Below are positions 35,638 through 47,659 of a stretch of 64,000 nucleotides of DNA, in pieces. Position 1 is the stretch's first letter. Every line of letters starts with the position of its first letter. The notes below the pieces were generated by a model. That model was not told the origin of the DNA and did no database searches. It was given only the letters and a program-made list of their open reading frames with translations. Position numbers and translations under genes: made by a program. This DNA comes from Luzula sylvatica (lineage: Eukaryota; Streptophyta; Magnoliopsida; Poales; Juncaceae): contig OX326956.1 in the NCBI GenBank assembly GCA_946800325.1, positions 36,859,082-36,923,081 on the forward strand. The letters run 5' to 3'.

Positions 35638-36486
35638 CTGGAATCTCTAACCGAAATGGATGCGATTTTCTCCGAGCAAGAAATTCTTCAAACAATCATG
35701 GCTTTCAAGAAAGATAAAGCCTCCGGTCCGGACGGTATACCAACCGAGTTCTATCAAATTTTTTTGTCAATCATCAATCCGGACGTTACCCAAATGGTAA
35801 ATGAATTTTATACAAACTTCCTTGATCCAGAGATGGCCGCATGTCGAGGGGTGCATCTTGTGCACCCAACATGGTCGTTTTTGTAGCTTGTGGAAATGCA
35901 AGACACCGGTAAAAATCCGCTTTTTTGTTTGGTTGGCAATACATGGTCGTATTTTAACGGGTGCCAACCTAGAAAAACGGGGATGGCCGCATGTCGAGGG
36001 GTGCATCTTGTGCGCCCAACACCGGGAGGATACAAACCATCTTCTTCTCACTTGCCCTTTCTCTACCCGATTTATGGTCCCAACTCCTCTCAGAAATGGG
36101 CATATCGATGGAAGATGATTTTCTCTCGCTTTGGCAGAAAAACATCATCAAAGGGAACAAAGAGCATAATAGACGATGGAGTTGTGTATGGTTAGCAACT
36201 CTGTGGAATATATGGAAGGAACGCAATCGGAGGATTTTTTTCGACACAAGCTTTGTCCATTACCAAACTGCTGCTACAGATTAAAACCGACGCTTACCAG
36301 TGGTACCGATATTGCTAGGAAGTAACTATCTCCAGAAGAGCATCCAGGATGTCTAGACTAATTAGTTTATTTTAAAATATTTTTATTCAATGTAGTTCCT
36401 ATCTGTAACCCGAAGAGAATCTGTATTTAAACTTCTTTTTATTTTTAATATATTGAGTGATGGCTATCGCCTCCTCCTTCAAAAAA
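35638..36486 (+). mobile_element. Rearranged L1-type LINE with 16-bp target-site duplication
   Basis: AAGAAAGAACGCCAAT occurs immediately before (35622-35637) and after (36487-36502) the element, and the 3' end is an A-rich tail, the signature of target-primed reverse transcription. The 849-bp body joins the start of a LINE RT domain (EQEILQTIMAFKKDKASGPD, 35674-35733) directly to the zinc-binding end region (GCILCAQHREDTNHLLLTCP, in the 35801 frame). A 40-base segment ('gatggccgcatgtcgagggg...') occurs twice, at about 35832 and 35981. It is a dead copy. Confidence 0.92.
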
Positions 36487-36502
36487 AAGAAAGAACGCCA
36501 AT

Positions 36503-38389
36503 AACCCCCCAAGAATCTCAATTCGTCCTTGGACTAACTAATCTAGGTTTAATTTTTCTTTTTCTTTATGTAATTTTTGGTTTTTATTTAAATTCATGTG
36601 TAATTCTTCTTTTTTTAAGGTAGAAGACAAATTGTCTACTACGAATTTTTCATTGAACATAGTAATTGCGAATTACAAGTCCAACACAAAAGAAAAGATA
36701 ACAATTACAACAATCATAAGTAAAGAAAATAAGAAGAAAAGACAACAATTACAACAATCATATGTGGTTATGGTTGTCACCCTAATTATGTCGTCCAAGG
36801 CTGCGAAAGAGTGCGAAAAAAGTAGCCGACGGATGCCTTGACAGTCTTTTACACAGAAAAGAAGAGGAATTTTTTTTCTTCGAAAACCAATACAAATTCT
36901 GTCGAAACAACACTCCCGTTGAAGAGGCCAGAATCATGCAATTGATGATACCGATAGAGTTTCGGCGTCACAACTCAACATGAGATGAGAAATTTGAGAG
37001 GGCACCACATTGAGGGTTGAGTTTTTGCAAGCCGAGCAATAGAAAATTTTCAGAGAAATTATTCCATGAGAGGAGTAGTCATATAAAGGAGGAAAATCAA
37101 AGAGTTGGAGAGAAATCAGTACCATTGTACGAGTGTCGGAACGTAGGAGGGGATGCTAGGAGTTCTGATTGTTAGAGAGAAGAATCGCTTCAGAGGAGAA
37201 TCAGAAATAAGGGCCAAGTTATCGATACATATCAAAGAGGGCTGCTAGAAGGGGCTGTAGGAGGGCCAAGCTATCCATATAGCAAAGAGATGGGAAGAGG
37301 TCGAGGCGACGACTAGGGTTTTGTTCGCCAAAGAGAAGAATCGCTTTAGCTTCGGATCTGGAGGAGAAGAGAAGAGAAATTTGGAAACTCACAGAGATAA
37401 GCAGCAAGGAAGCCATAGGGAAAAGAAACCAAGGCAAAGGCAAGACAGAAAAGAGAAACAAGGAGAAGAGATGAAAAAACTGGTCATGTGTAATTCATGA
37501 TGAAGCTTGTTTGTTTATGTTAATCCAAGTTTGTTTGATGTTTACGATTTTTTCCCTATTTTTCTGAATTTTATTTAATTTAATTTGAATTTTCTAAGTC
37601 ATGAAACCCTAATTCTTATCCTTTTATGATACCATTTTGTGACCTTATTTGCAATTAATGTAGATCTAAGTTTGTAGACCTATGTCTCTAGTTTCTATAG
37701 TATTTTTTCTCATCTTATTTGGATTCTTTTTGAGAAAGAAATCTGTTTTTACAGGGGCATTTATTAAATTCTTCGTGATCTTGATTTTCCTCTGTTTTGA
37801 ATGAATTTTTCCGTGTATGTATTGTGACATCTTGATCTAAGTTTACATTTGTAAAGATTGTTGTGGGTAATTTAAGAAAACACTTGTTTCAAAACTTTTG
37901 GAAATTCCAGTGAATAGTTATTGCCTCTCAAAAACACCTCTCTAAATCATATAAGTTCATGGATTTATTTATAAAATTACACGGACTTATTTGTAAATAG
38001 GAAATTAGTTTTTATTGGTAACTCCAAATCAACAGAGATAAAAATATAAGAATACATCCGTGTTTCAAAATTAAGACGAAAATTGTAAAGTTCGGATTAA
38101 AATTTCTTAAATACTCATAAATTGTCCGCAGAACGATCTTTTATTTATCTTATACATATAAGTTTCTTTACAAATATTGTTGATCAAGGCCAAGCTGTTT
38201 TCCAACGACATATTTTTTGGATTGTGACTTCCCTGGCCTGTCCGGAATATTACATGTATTTTGCTCATAAGGCGTTTGGACGGCTCGTTTAAGCGTCCGG
38301 GCGGAATGTGTTATTTTGCAGTTTTCATCAACTTTCCTCAAATTTGATTTTCTGAATTTTTTTGAGATTTGATCCAATAATTCTAAGGT
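36503..38389. other. Intergenic sequence, no gene identified
   Basis: 36503 onward continues the sequence interrupted by the LINE. 36900-37460 is purine-rich and has a hydrophobic 80-codon frame on the minus strand that I do not recognise. 37500-38160 is AT-rich and leader-like. Nothing is supported as a gene. Confidence 0.4.
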
Positions 38390-39406
38390 GTGCTAAGGAT
38401 ACTTTTATAAGTGTTTTGGGATAGTTTGAGTCTTCAAGTCTCCGTCGGGATTATTTGTGTCTTTTCTAGTGTGTTCCGGGGTTAGTCTTTATGTTTTGTA
38501 TCGCTCTCGGATGAGTTGCGTATCGTATTCTTCACGGTGCTTCTCGGTGAGTTTTCTACGGGTTTGATATTTCGGTCTTGTAGTCTTCGTCTACGAGTTT
38601 CTCGAACGTGTTAAACCGAGAAAGATCCCGATCTCATGTAACTCTTTGTGTGAGTCTTTTTGTGTGATTTCCAATGTATATTGCTAACTCATGATATGTA
38701 TATATGTTGTGTCCCTATAAATCACACTTAGATGAAACACTAGTATCTTGTGTATTGTTTTCAATATCATCTAACAAGTCAACACTAATGACCGGCAACC
38801 ATGATTTTCCACCGTCGCTATGTTACTTCCCCAAAGACGAGTCTGAAGACCAAGATAAAAAGGGAAAGGGGTCTAGCTTCTAAGGGAGGAAAGGTGGATG
38901 AAGATGGAGAGTGAAGGTGCGGAAAAAATGAAAAGATATAATTTAATAGAACGATATAGTTCCAATATATAGTCAATATATGTTTTAACTAATAATGTTT
39001 ATTTATGTTTTAGCTATAATTTAATATGAAATATTACTTTGCTAGCTAAAAAGAGTCTTTATCTAATTAACATTAATTGATCAATAAATTAAATTCAACG
39101 TGAGATTGGAATTTTTAATTACAATTTAATGTAAAGATATAATTTTGTAATGTAAAGATAATTTAATTGCTAGCTAAATAGAGTCTTATCTAATTAACAA
39201 TTAATAGGTATTATTTTCGCTTGAAACAAATAGCAGCAGATATATTCTAAATTCGACAAGTCATTTTTTTGGGTGTAATTTCCCCTTAAACTAGTTGCCT
39301 GTCAACACGAAGCAAATAATTCTTTATATTCAATAACAAATCTAATTCTAATATATAAGCGGAATTTCATGATAGTTTTTTTTAAAAAGTTATTTTGGGT
39401 ACTAAT
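38390..39406 (+). repeat. Left arm of a ~1-kb inverted repeat
   Basis: The reverse complement of 41328-42302 matches across almost the whole arm. It starts with GGTGTGCTAAGGAT and passes through 'cgtatcgtattcttcacggtgcttctcggtg', 'ccaaagacgagtctgaagaccaagataaaaa' and 'aacacgaag..aataattctttatatt', ending near 'tattttgggta'. The spacer of about 1.9 kb holds the first six-cysteine peptide gene. No matching flanking duplication was found. Confidence 0.9.
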
Positions 39407-39631
39407 TAGTTAATGAAATCATTTTTTATTTTATGAATGAAAACAATTTCTTATTCAAATATAATATTGATTCTTAATTTAGACCGTTGATAAATATTCT
39501 TTTGAAATTGCATATAAAAAGAATCTCCTATATACAAAGCATTTAATAATTTGTTTTATGTATTAAATGACAAATCTAGTATATATATATCAGCATTTAA
39601 TAACTGATATTGTATTAAATGAGAAATCTGG

Positions 39632-39652
39632 TATATATATATATATATATAT
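39632..39652. repeat. (TA)n microsatellite
   Basis: An uninterrupted TA run upstream of the first peptide gene. Similar AT runs lie upstream of the other two copies. Confidence 0.9.
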
Positions 39653-39724
39653 CATCACCATTGTATTGTATTGTATTACATTATATTGAAATAAATATAG
39701 AGAGATTCAAAAAAAATACCACCG

Positions 39725-39931
39725 ATGGAGAATAAATTAATTGGAGTTGTACTATTGATAGTTGTTATTTTCGTAGTTGTTGTTCCACAAGTTTCATCTT
39801 CCATTGAGACGAAAGTTGTTGACCCCGCTTGTTTTTGGAGTTGCATGGTCATATGCGGATCTTGGGATGATTATTGTCAATCGAGATGCAACGCGATGTG
39901 CAACCGCCCGGCACCTTCTAATATGAAATAA
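39725..39931 (+). CDS. Small secreted six-cysteine peptide, copy 1
   Basis: A single-exon 68-residue frame. Residues 1-26 are a clear signal peptide: a short polar start, then a hydrophobic core (IGVVLLIVVIFVVVVP) ending VSSS. The mature part has six cysteines spaced C-x3-C-x3-C-x6-C-x3-C-x3-C and a C-terminal APSNMK. The paired CxxxC motifs resemble helical-hairpin antimicrobial or inhibitor peptides and thionin-like proteins, but the three-cysteine clusters do not fit a family I can name. Two paralogues lie at 49.7 and 54.2 kb. An AT-rich upstream region with TATA-like words is shared with them. It is probably exported and perhaps defence-related (inference). Confidence 0.75.
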   Translation: MENKLIGVVLLIVVIFVVVVPQVSSSIETKVVDPACFWSCMVICGSWDDYCQSRCNAMCNRPAPSNMK

Positions 39932-40734
39932 ATATTCTAGCTTGAACAGGAACTTAATTAATTGTATGAAATTGATTTTGTTCCCGATAGAAATGTCCCT
40001 ATTCTTTTGAAGTTATTTTTTTTACCAGAGGCTTAATTCTCGTAGATCCTTCCAAAAGATCAAAATATCAAATTTGTACTTTGAAAATTACAAATATCAA
40101 ATTCATCCCTCCAAATTTCAGTTACATGTACAAAAATTTCAAAGTAAACTTTTTCGTCAAATTTAACACGTAACAAATGAATTGACCATTATAATCTTCC
40201 TCTTACTTCATCAATTCTACGTCGTCAGAAAGTTCCTTAAGACACCTCTCTCGTCTTTTGCTTGATTGTGTTACTAACCCCTCCGCCCCCTCCACTTGTT
40301 GTCCTCGTGTGAAAACTTTCTCATCTAACTCGCTAGGGGTTTCTCTCAGTGTCAAAAAAAGGTGACCGGGTACTGTACGAACCATAATCATCCGAGAAGC
40401 AATTCGCGTTTAATGTATCGAACTTGATATTTAAGTAGAAGGAATTCGGCAATTATCCTCTTTCTTTCCCTTGCATCAGATTTTAGTTTCGGGTATTAGG
40501 TACTCCAAATTTTGAAAATTCACATTTCCTAATTACACAGTTGATTTGTGTTAGCTAATTATTTTCTTACAGTATGTATATGTGTTCAGTAAGTCTGAAT
40601 TAGGGATGGATTGTGAGAATAATGGTTTTAAGTAAATTTAATGAAGATGAATTGCTTGGATATCAATTTAATTATGACTCAAATGATGTATTGAGGGCAT
40701 GTAGATTACGAATGTTCGTTTTTTCGCTATATAT
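39932..40734. other. Spacer within the inverted repeat
   Basis: 3' flank of the peptide gene, then non-coding sequence. A 62-codon minus-strand frame at 40203-40391 has no recognisable content. Confidence 0.4.
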
Positions 40735-40764
40735 GATCTTATCACTATTTTGGCGTCGGGGAGT

Positions 40765-40860
40765 CCAAATATAATATTTTTTGACATTGTATGTACCAAA
40801 TGTTTGACTTCAAAACTTTTCACCAAATTGTATAAATATCATGTAAAATTGTAGAAATAT
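40765..40860 (+). repeat. Single diverged satellite-like monomer
   Basis: 'ggagtccaaatataatatttttt' followed by 'aacttttcaccaaattgtataaat' has the word order of the 12.5-15.9 kb satellite monomer, with lower identity. No tandem neighbours. Confidence 0.55.
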
Positions 40861-41327
40861 CGTAAATTTGATAAGAAACAATTTTATGAATAAAAACCAG
40901 AAAATTCAGTTGAAACATGTTTCACCAAAACTGTCATAACTTTTACATACTAATTCCAATTTTGATGGTTAAAATTGAGTTGCATATATAATGAGATTAT
41001 CTAGAACTTTATGCCAGATTTATTTTTAATTTGAACGATTTATCATTTTTGTTTAAATAGAATATCGAAAGAGTGCGACAGTTTGACACACTGTTAGTAA
41101 AACCATCATAACTTTCTCATCCGGACTTCAATTGGGTTGATCCTAGTTTGGTTGGAAAGATACTTACATTATCTTCAACTTTTGTGAAGGTTTGGATTCC
41201 GTTTGCACTATTTTTCAATTTCGTTGTTACATAATACTGAAATAGTACATGCAGTTTTTATGTTTCAAGAAATATTTTTTACTAGATCTTATTCATATGT
41301 GTGTATATATCCCCAAAAAAGTTACAT

Positions 41328-42302
41328 TAATACCCAAAATAATTTTTTTAAAAAAAAACGATCATGAAATTCCGCTTATATATATTAGAATTAGATTTGT
41401 TATTGAATATAAAGAATTATTCGCTTCGTGTTGACGGGCAACTAGTTAAGGGTAAATGACACCCAAAAAAAATGACGTGTCGAATTTAGAATATATCTGC
41501 TATTTGTTTCAAGTGAAAATAATACTGATCGTCATATCTTTACATTAAATTATCTTTACATTAAATTGTAATTAAAAATTCAAATCTCAAGTCGAATATA
41601 ATTTTTCACCAATTAGTTTGTAATTAGATAAGACTCTTTTTAGCTAGAAAAGTAATAATTCATATTAAATTATAGTTAAAAAAACAAATTGACATTATTA
41701 GTTAAAAAATATATTGACTATCTATTGGAATTATATCTTTCTACTAAATTATATCTTTTCATTTGTTCTGCACCTTCACTCTCCATCTTTATCCACCTTT
41801 CCTCCCTTAGCATCTAGACCCCTTTCCCTTTTTATCTTGGTCTTCAGACTCGTCTTTGGGGAAGAGATAGAGCGACGGTGGAAGATCATGGTTGTCGGTC
41901 ATTAGTGTTGACTTGTTTGATGATATTCAAAATAACACACAAGATACTAGTGTTTCTTCTAAGTGTGATTAATATGGACACAACATATACACATATCATG
42001 AGCCATAACAATATACATTGGAAATCATACAAAAAGACTCACAGAAGGAGTTACATAAGATAGGAAGATTTCCCGGTTTAACACGTTGGAGAAACCCGTA
42101 AACGAAGACTACAAGACCCAAATGCCAAACCAGTAGAAAAATCACCGAGAAGCACCGTGAAGAATACGATACGAACCTCATCCGGGACCGATACAAAACA
42201 TGAAGACTAACTCCGGAACATACCAGAAAAGACACAAATAATCCCGACGAAGACTTGAAGACTCACACTATCCCAAAACACTTCTAAGAGATCCTTAGCA
42301 CA
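41328..42302 (-). repeat. Right arm of the ~1-kb inverted repeat
   Basis: Reverse complement of 38390-39406, with small indels and scattered substitutions. The outer end is the complement of GGTGTGCTAAGGAT. Open frames inside (for example 41714-41905) have counterparts nowhere and look fortuitous. Confidence 0.9.
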
Positions 42303-43838
42303 CCGTTGATCATCAGTCTCATTTTTAACAACATGATTTTCTATTTTATTTTTTCTAAGAAATGTAAGTCCTAGTTTTGTCTTTGATCTAATTAAGATTT
42401 ATGTGATATGATAATTTAGTTTGTATAATTACCCTAATTAGAGGATGTAAAATATATTTATAAATAAATATAACATACACGTACAAATGTAATATATATT
42501 TATACATTATTCTATCATTAAATATTATATTTCTTACACAATTTGTTTTTCAGCTTTTTTTTCAATCATTTTGTTCTAAAATAATTTCTTATTCCGATTC
42601 GAACTTTCAAAACTATGCTATGTACTATATTACGTCTCAATTATATTTTTTATTGGTTGAATTTGTTCTTATAATGTTATAATTTTTTTTTAAAAAAAAT
42701 TATTATTTTTCAATCCGGCCGAGTCTGGTCTGAATCGACCGAATCTCAAGTCAACGGGACTGACCGATCCGAATCCGATATTCAAAATCATGATAAATAT
42801 ACTTTATTTTGGGAATAACTATTGACATGCTAGAAAACCGCAAATGGTTTCAAATATACTTTATTTTGTGAATATTATAAAAAATGATTAAAAAATGATA
42901 AATTATTTTAAATTATTAATTATATTTGAGAAAAATTAAAACATAATGTATAAAAAATATTATAAAAAAAGTGTATTTAATTTTTCAAATTAACACGAAG
43001 AGAATATAATCTTATACTTAAATGCAATAAATTCGTGTACACAATATTTTTGTGAAAATACGATTTTTATTTGCGAAATAAAATACTATTAGATATATCA
43101 TTGTATAAATTATGAATATTTTAATAGACACCCATTTATTTTATAAAACAAATATGATTTTCTTATAATAATGAAATATAGTATTTATTTTGATATGTTT
43201 TTCTTCAATAAATATAAATGTTGGTTATATATAATGATGTGATATACGGTGAAATATCAAAAAAAAGTTAAATTTGACAAATTCTCGACCTTTCAAAAAT
43301 TGAGATTGTCATTTTTGTAATTTCAAAACTAAGACGATTATTGTTGTAATTACGAGTTTATTTGTTGTATAAACAAAAAAATTCCAAACAATATATACTG
43401 ATTTGTTGATTGTTTTAGTTAAATTCTTTTAAAGCATGCACCTACCAAACACATCTATTGTTTGCTCATGTCATGTTTCGAACTTAAATCCATAGAAGCG
43501 GACGCGTCCAATTCGGAATTAATGGTCCAGCATTGTCGTTATTCTCTCCAGTGAGAACATATCCGGTTAGGATTATCATTGGAAATATCCACTTAACAAA
43601 TGGAGAGGTTTGAATGGGTGTTAGGCTCGTTTTTTCCTCTCTCCACCCTGTCCTGCAAGCGAGACAAGCAATGTGAAAAATAAAAGGCAGAAAATAGAGA
43701 GAAAAAAAGAAGAGACGAGTAGTAAATAAAGAAAAAGGATAAAGAAAAAGCTGTCTGAAAAAGAAGAAGAGGAAGAATTAAATAATTATTATAAGCGAAA
43801 GGGAAAAATAGAAGAGATTAAGATTAGAGGGGAAAATA
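42303..43838. other. AT-rich intergenic sequence and SINAT gene leader
   Basis: 42303-43500 is very AT-rich without coding. 43600-43838 is purine-rich and probably the 5' leader of the following gene. Confidence 0.5.
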
Positions 43839-45283
43839 ATGGAGTTCGATAAAAAAAAGGAGCATATATCGTCGTCGAACTTGATGGATAACGATGACAT
43901 GGGTCGCTTGTTGCCTCGCCCTTTGACTAGGCTCAAAGCTTTTGGTGCTCCCAACGTCCCCGGAGGTCCACCGGCGGTTGCGAATTCGTCTGCATCCACC
44001 GCGAACATGATTGAGCTGCTTGAATGTCCTGTTTGTGCGCATTCTATGTTTCCTCCTATTCATCAGGTTTTGATTTCTTCCCCTTGTTTATCTCAATTAG
44101 CGGTTAATTTGTTTTTGGTTTCAGTCGAATTTTGTTTCTTTATGAGACGAATTGATTGTGAACTGGGATGGGATGGGATTCAATTAAACTAAAAAAGTTT
44201 ATAGCTTTTCCCCTCTGGCTATTAGACACCGATTCCATGCCTAATCAATTCAATTTCTCCCCAAATAGCCAAAATTACTTTTGAGTATTCCAAATAATAG
44301 CAATTTTGAATCATCAATCAATAATTCCAAACCCAAATTGCATATACAAACAAAATTTCACCAAGTTTGCGTAATTTTACAGTGCCTAAACGGTCACACC
44401 TTGTGCTCGAACTGCAAATCAAGGGTGCACAACCGGTGCCCGACATGCCGACAAGAATTGGGTGACATAAGGTGTCTCGCCTTGGAAAAAGTCGCCGAAA
44501 CTATCGACCTCCCATGCAGGTATTGTTGACATATCGATGAAATAAAGCTATTCAGATCCAATCAACAATCTAAATGTTAACAATTACAGGTTTGCCCCAT
44601 ACGGGTGTGAGGAAATGAATCCATACTTGAACAAACATAAGCACGAATCTCTATGCTCGTACCGTCCATTCCATTGCCCTTATGCTGGTGCAGACTGCGA
44701 TATCACTGGAGACGTTGCTAGCCTCGTAACCCATTTGAGAGACGACCATAAGGTCGACATGCATACCGGCTCTACGTTCAACCATCGTTATGTCAAATCC
44801 AACCAAAAAGACGTTGAAAGTGCCACCTGGATGCTAACTGTAAATATCCATATATTATTTTATTCCTTGTGACGTTATAATAATTTTCTGCATATTTAGG
44901 TTTTTCACTGCTTTGGGCAGTACTTCTGTCTCCATTTCGAGGCGTTTCAACTCGGGACGGCTCCGGTCTACATGGCTTTCGTGAGATTCATGGGGGATGA
45001 ATCCGAAGCGAGACTCTATAATTACAGTCTCGAAGTTGGGTCGAGTGGTCGCAAAATGATTTGGCAAGGGACGCCAAGGAGTATAAGAGACGGGCACAAA
45101 AAGGTGAGAGATAGCCATGATGGACTCATAATTCAGAGAAACATGGCGCTCTTCTTCTCAGGTGGGGACAGGAAGGAATTGAAGTTGAGGGTTACTGGTA
45201 GGATTTGGAAGGAGCCGCCCGTCCATGAGGAAACCGGTGCTTGTGTTCCCCATCTTTTTGCAAACCGAAACGAACAAGGATGA
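43839..45283 (+). CDS. SINAT: SINAT-type (seven in absentia) RING E3 ubiquitin ligase
   Basis: Four exons: 43839-44066, 44383-44519, 44590-44839 and 44900-45283, 332 residues. The RING finger spans about residues 63-98 (CPVC...CLNGHTLCSNC...CPTC). A SIAH-type zinc-finger region follows (GCEEMNPYLNKHKHESLC, HCPYAGADC, HLRDDHKVDMH). Then comes the C-terminal TRAF-like substrate-binding and dimerisation domain (VFHCFGQYFCLHFEAFQLG...ELKLRVTGRIWKE). SINAT proteins ubiquitinate regulators such as NAC1, BES1 or ATG factors in Arabidopsis; the target here is unknown. All zinc ligands are present. The tail after GRIWKE extends about 22 residues (PPVHEETGAC...). Introns sit at the usual SINAT positions. 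It appears intact. Confidence 0.95.
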
Positions 45284-45596
45284 ATGTGAATTGGGAAGCT
45301 TGTTGTAAAATATTTTTGTACCTTTTGACTATTTGTACACGTACGTGTCTTACCATGAGATTTGCGGCCCCACATTTGTGGTGGTGATGATTTTATGGTG
45401 GGCGGAATTGCGTATTTTGTATCGACTGGAAACAATTCAAGTTATATATACACAGATGTCAAAGATGATATTATCTAATGATTGAATGTCTGCCTATGAG
45501 ATTTTGCGCGTGTGTTTTAGGCAGGTTACTTTTATGTTATCCAGCCCTTTTTAGTTTTGAAATCCAATGCATAGTAAAATCCTAATCTACATAATA
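45284..45596. other. SINAT 3' flank
   Basis: Probable 3' UTR and spacer, no other gene seen. Confidence 0.5.
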
Positions 45597-47415
45597 TAAT
45601 TCCATGTATATTCACTCATTGTGGATCAATCACAAGCAAGGAGTCAGACAAGGTGATGCAATCAAGAAAGCATTCCCGACAATTAACGATGAATGCGAAA
45701 TTAAAAGATTCCAATATGCGGACAATACAATCTTTATTATAAAACCGAGAACGGATATTCTCCAAAAACTCGAAATAATTCTAAAAATCTTCACGAGAAT
45801 ATCTGGGTTGGAGATTAATTGGGACAAGAGTGAAGTTCATCTACATGGATTAACGGAACAGCAAAAACAAACTACAACGAGTTACCTACCTTGCAGCGAA
45901 ACGGCCTTACCAATGATATACTTGGGGTTACCACTGACCATAAACAAACCGCGAAATGAACACTTCATGCCATTATTAACGAAAATGAGCAACAAACTAT
46001 CCAGATGGAAGGGCAAAAATTTAATGCTAGCGGGAAGGGTGGTGCTGATAAAAGCGGTTACGGCCTCAATACCGCTATACTACATGACATGCTTCAAATT
46101 ACCAAAAGGAATAATAAACAAACTAATACAAATACAAAGACGATTTATGTGGCGAGGGGAAAAGGGATTCAGTGGAGGACACTGCCTAACGAACTGGGCA
46201 ACAGTATGCATGCCGGTGCAAAATGGAGGATTAGGCTTGAACGATCTAACTACTCAAAACGACTGCCTTATTTTCAGATGGATGTGGAAATACAAACGGG
46301 ATAGTGCATCACTTTGGAAAGACACAATTAGTAAAATTTATGGGGAATATAAAATGGGAACAACGGGGGAAAGCAATACGGGGTCATTCTTTTGGAGGGA
46401 TCTTAAAAAATTACGAACAACACTCGAAGGGTCAATAAGGGTCAGTTATGGGAACGGGAACACAACTAACTTCTGGCACGATAGATGGTATCACGAACTA
46501 CAACTCCTCGATATATGTGCCAAGGGACTCTATGATTAGACCAAACCTATCAAACCGCGCTAATAACGAAAGCGAGGAAATCCGAGAAATAATAGCAACC
46601 ATGGAGAGGTTAACATAACAGGAAGACATATGCAAATGGAGATGGACGACCAACGGAGAATTCAGTGCCAAGGGAGTCTATGATTTAGTAATGGATAGGG
46701 GAGTCAGAACAATCGAACTGTCCTCTATCCGAAAAATGCGAGTACCGAGCAAGATCAAATTATTTCCGTGGCTACTGCTAAGCAACAAACTACTCACACA
46801 AGAAAATCATATAAAGCGAAACTGGCCCCATAACGAGAGAAGGGTATGCTGCAATAAAGACGGAGTCGAGACAACCAACCATCTATTTACCTCATGCACA
46901 AGAATGAAGGAAATCTGGGCAATCATCGCGACAGAAAACAATTGGAACCAAACCGACACGACGATACAAAGCTGGTGGACGGGCAGAACACAACGCGACA
47001 AGGCGGACAGGGATAAATGGGCCGTGTGGTGGTGGGCCAGTAGATACGCGGTGTGGCTCGCCAGGAATGATGCAATCTTCAACGAAAATCCAATGACGAC
47101 AAGGAAATGCACAATAAAAACGACTGCAATGACGGGTTGGTGGCGAAGAAACTACGACAAGGAACAAATACAACAAGGTAGCAACTGAGAAATCGGGGTT
47201 AAGGGAAAAATTATCTTAAAGGAAACACAATTCACGTTGTAAATATCAGATAGGATAGGAGAGAGGGATTTGGGATAAATTCATGTCAAGGCTGCGGGAT
47301 GGGTGAGCAGCTATTATACGATCTAGGGAAGCCTAATGTAATAAAACATTATAAAACTCTCTTGTAATGTTTGATTGTAAGCATTGAAACGAGGAACAAT
47401 TATCCTCTTTCCTTA
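45597..47415 (+). pseudogene. 5'-truncated L1-type LINE remnant
   Basis: A 311-codon frame (45604-46539) starts in the middle of the LINE RT: LWINHKQGVRQGD is joined prematurely to KRFQYADNTIFIIK, so part of the palm is missing and the catalytic YADD reads YADN. The thumb/connection region follows (YLGLPLTINKPRNEHF, LSRWKGKNLMLAGRVVLIKA, SIPLYYMTCFKLPKGI). A second frame (46691-47188) is the zf-RVT end (KIKLFPWLLLSNKLLT, CCNKDGVETTNHLFTSC). The frames are separated by a stop near 46537 and another near 46616. It ends in a short poly(A) at 47406-47414. A target duplication was not found. Confidence 0.92.
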
Positions 47416-47659
47416 AAAAAAATGCTCTATTTGATCCTATGCTTTGCTGCTTCATAAAACTACATAGTAAGTAATTATTGTTTGTTACACATGTATCTTT
47501 TGTGGTTACCTAAAATTCGAGCATAGTACAAATACTATCCTCCATAACCGGTACTAAATTTTCATTTGTACCACTTGAGTCCCGTACATGTTCCTCTTGA
47601 AAGAATTGAAGATACTCGTAAATAAAATAATAATTTCTTATTAGTAAATAGTAAGACCC
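47416..47659. other. Spacer between LINE and Copia remnants
   Basis: AT-rich, possibly decayed LTR of the minus-strand Copia element. No clear LTR end. Confidence 0.35.

Noticed and set aside
37219..37461. Hydrophobic 80-codon minus-strand frame as a membrane peptide gene
   Set aside because: The hydrophobic composition comes from purine-rich sequence on the opposite strand; no homologue or signal-cleavage context is evident.
40203..40391. 62-codon minus-strand frame inside the inverted repeat
   Set aside because: No recognisable domain, no signal peptide, no conservation in the other peptide blocks.
45590..47430. Target-site duplication for the second LINE
   Set aside because: Sequence after the poly(A) ('tgctctatttgatcc') was compared with the left flank and no convincing direct repeat was found.
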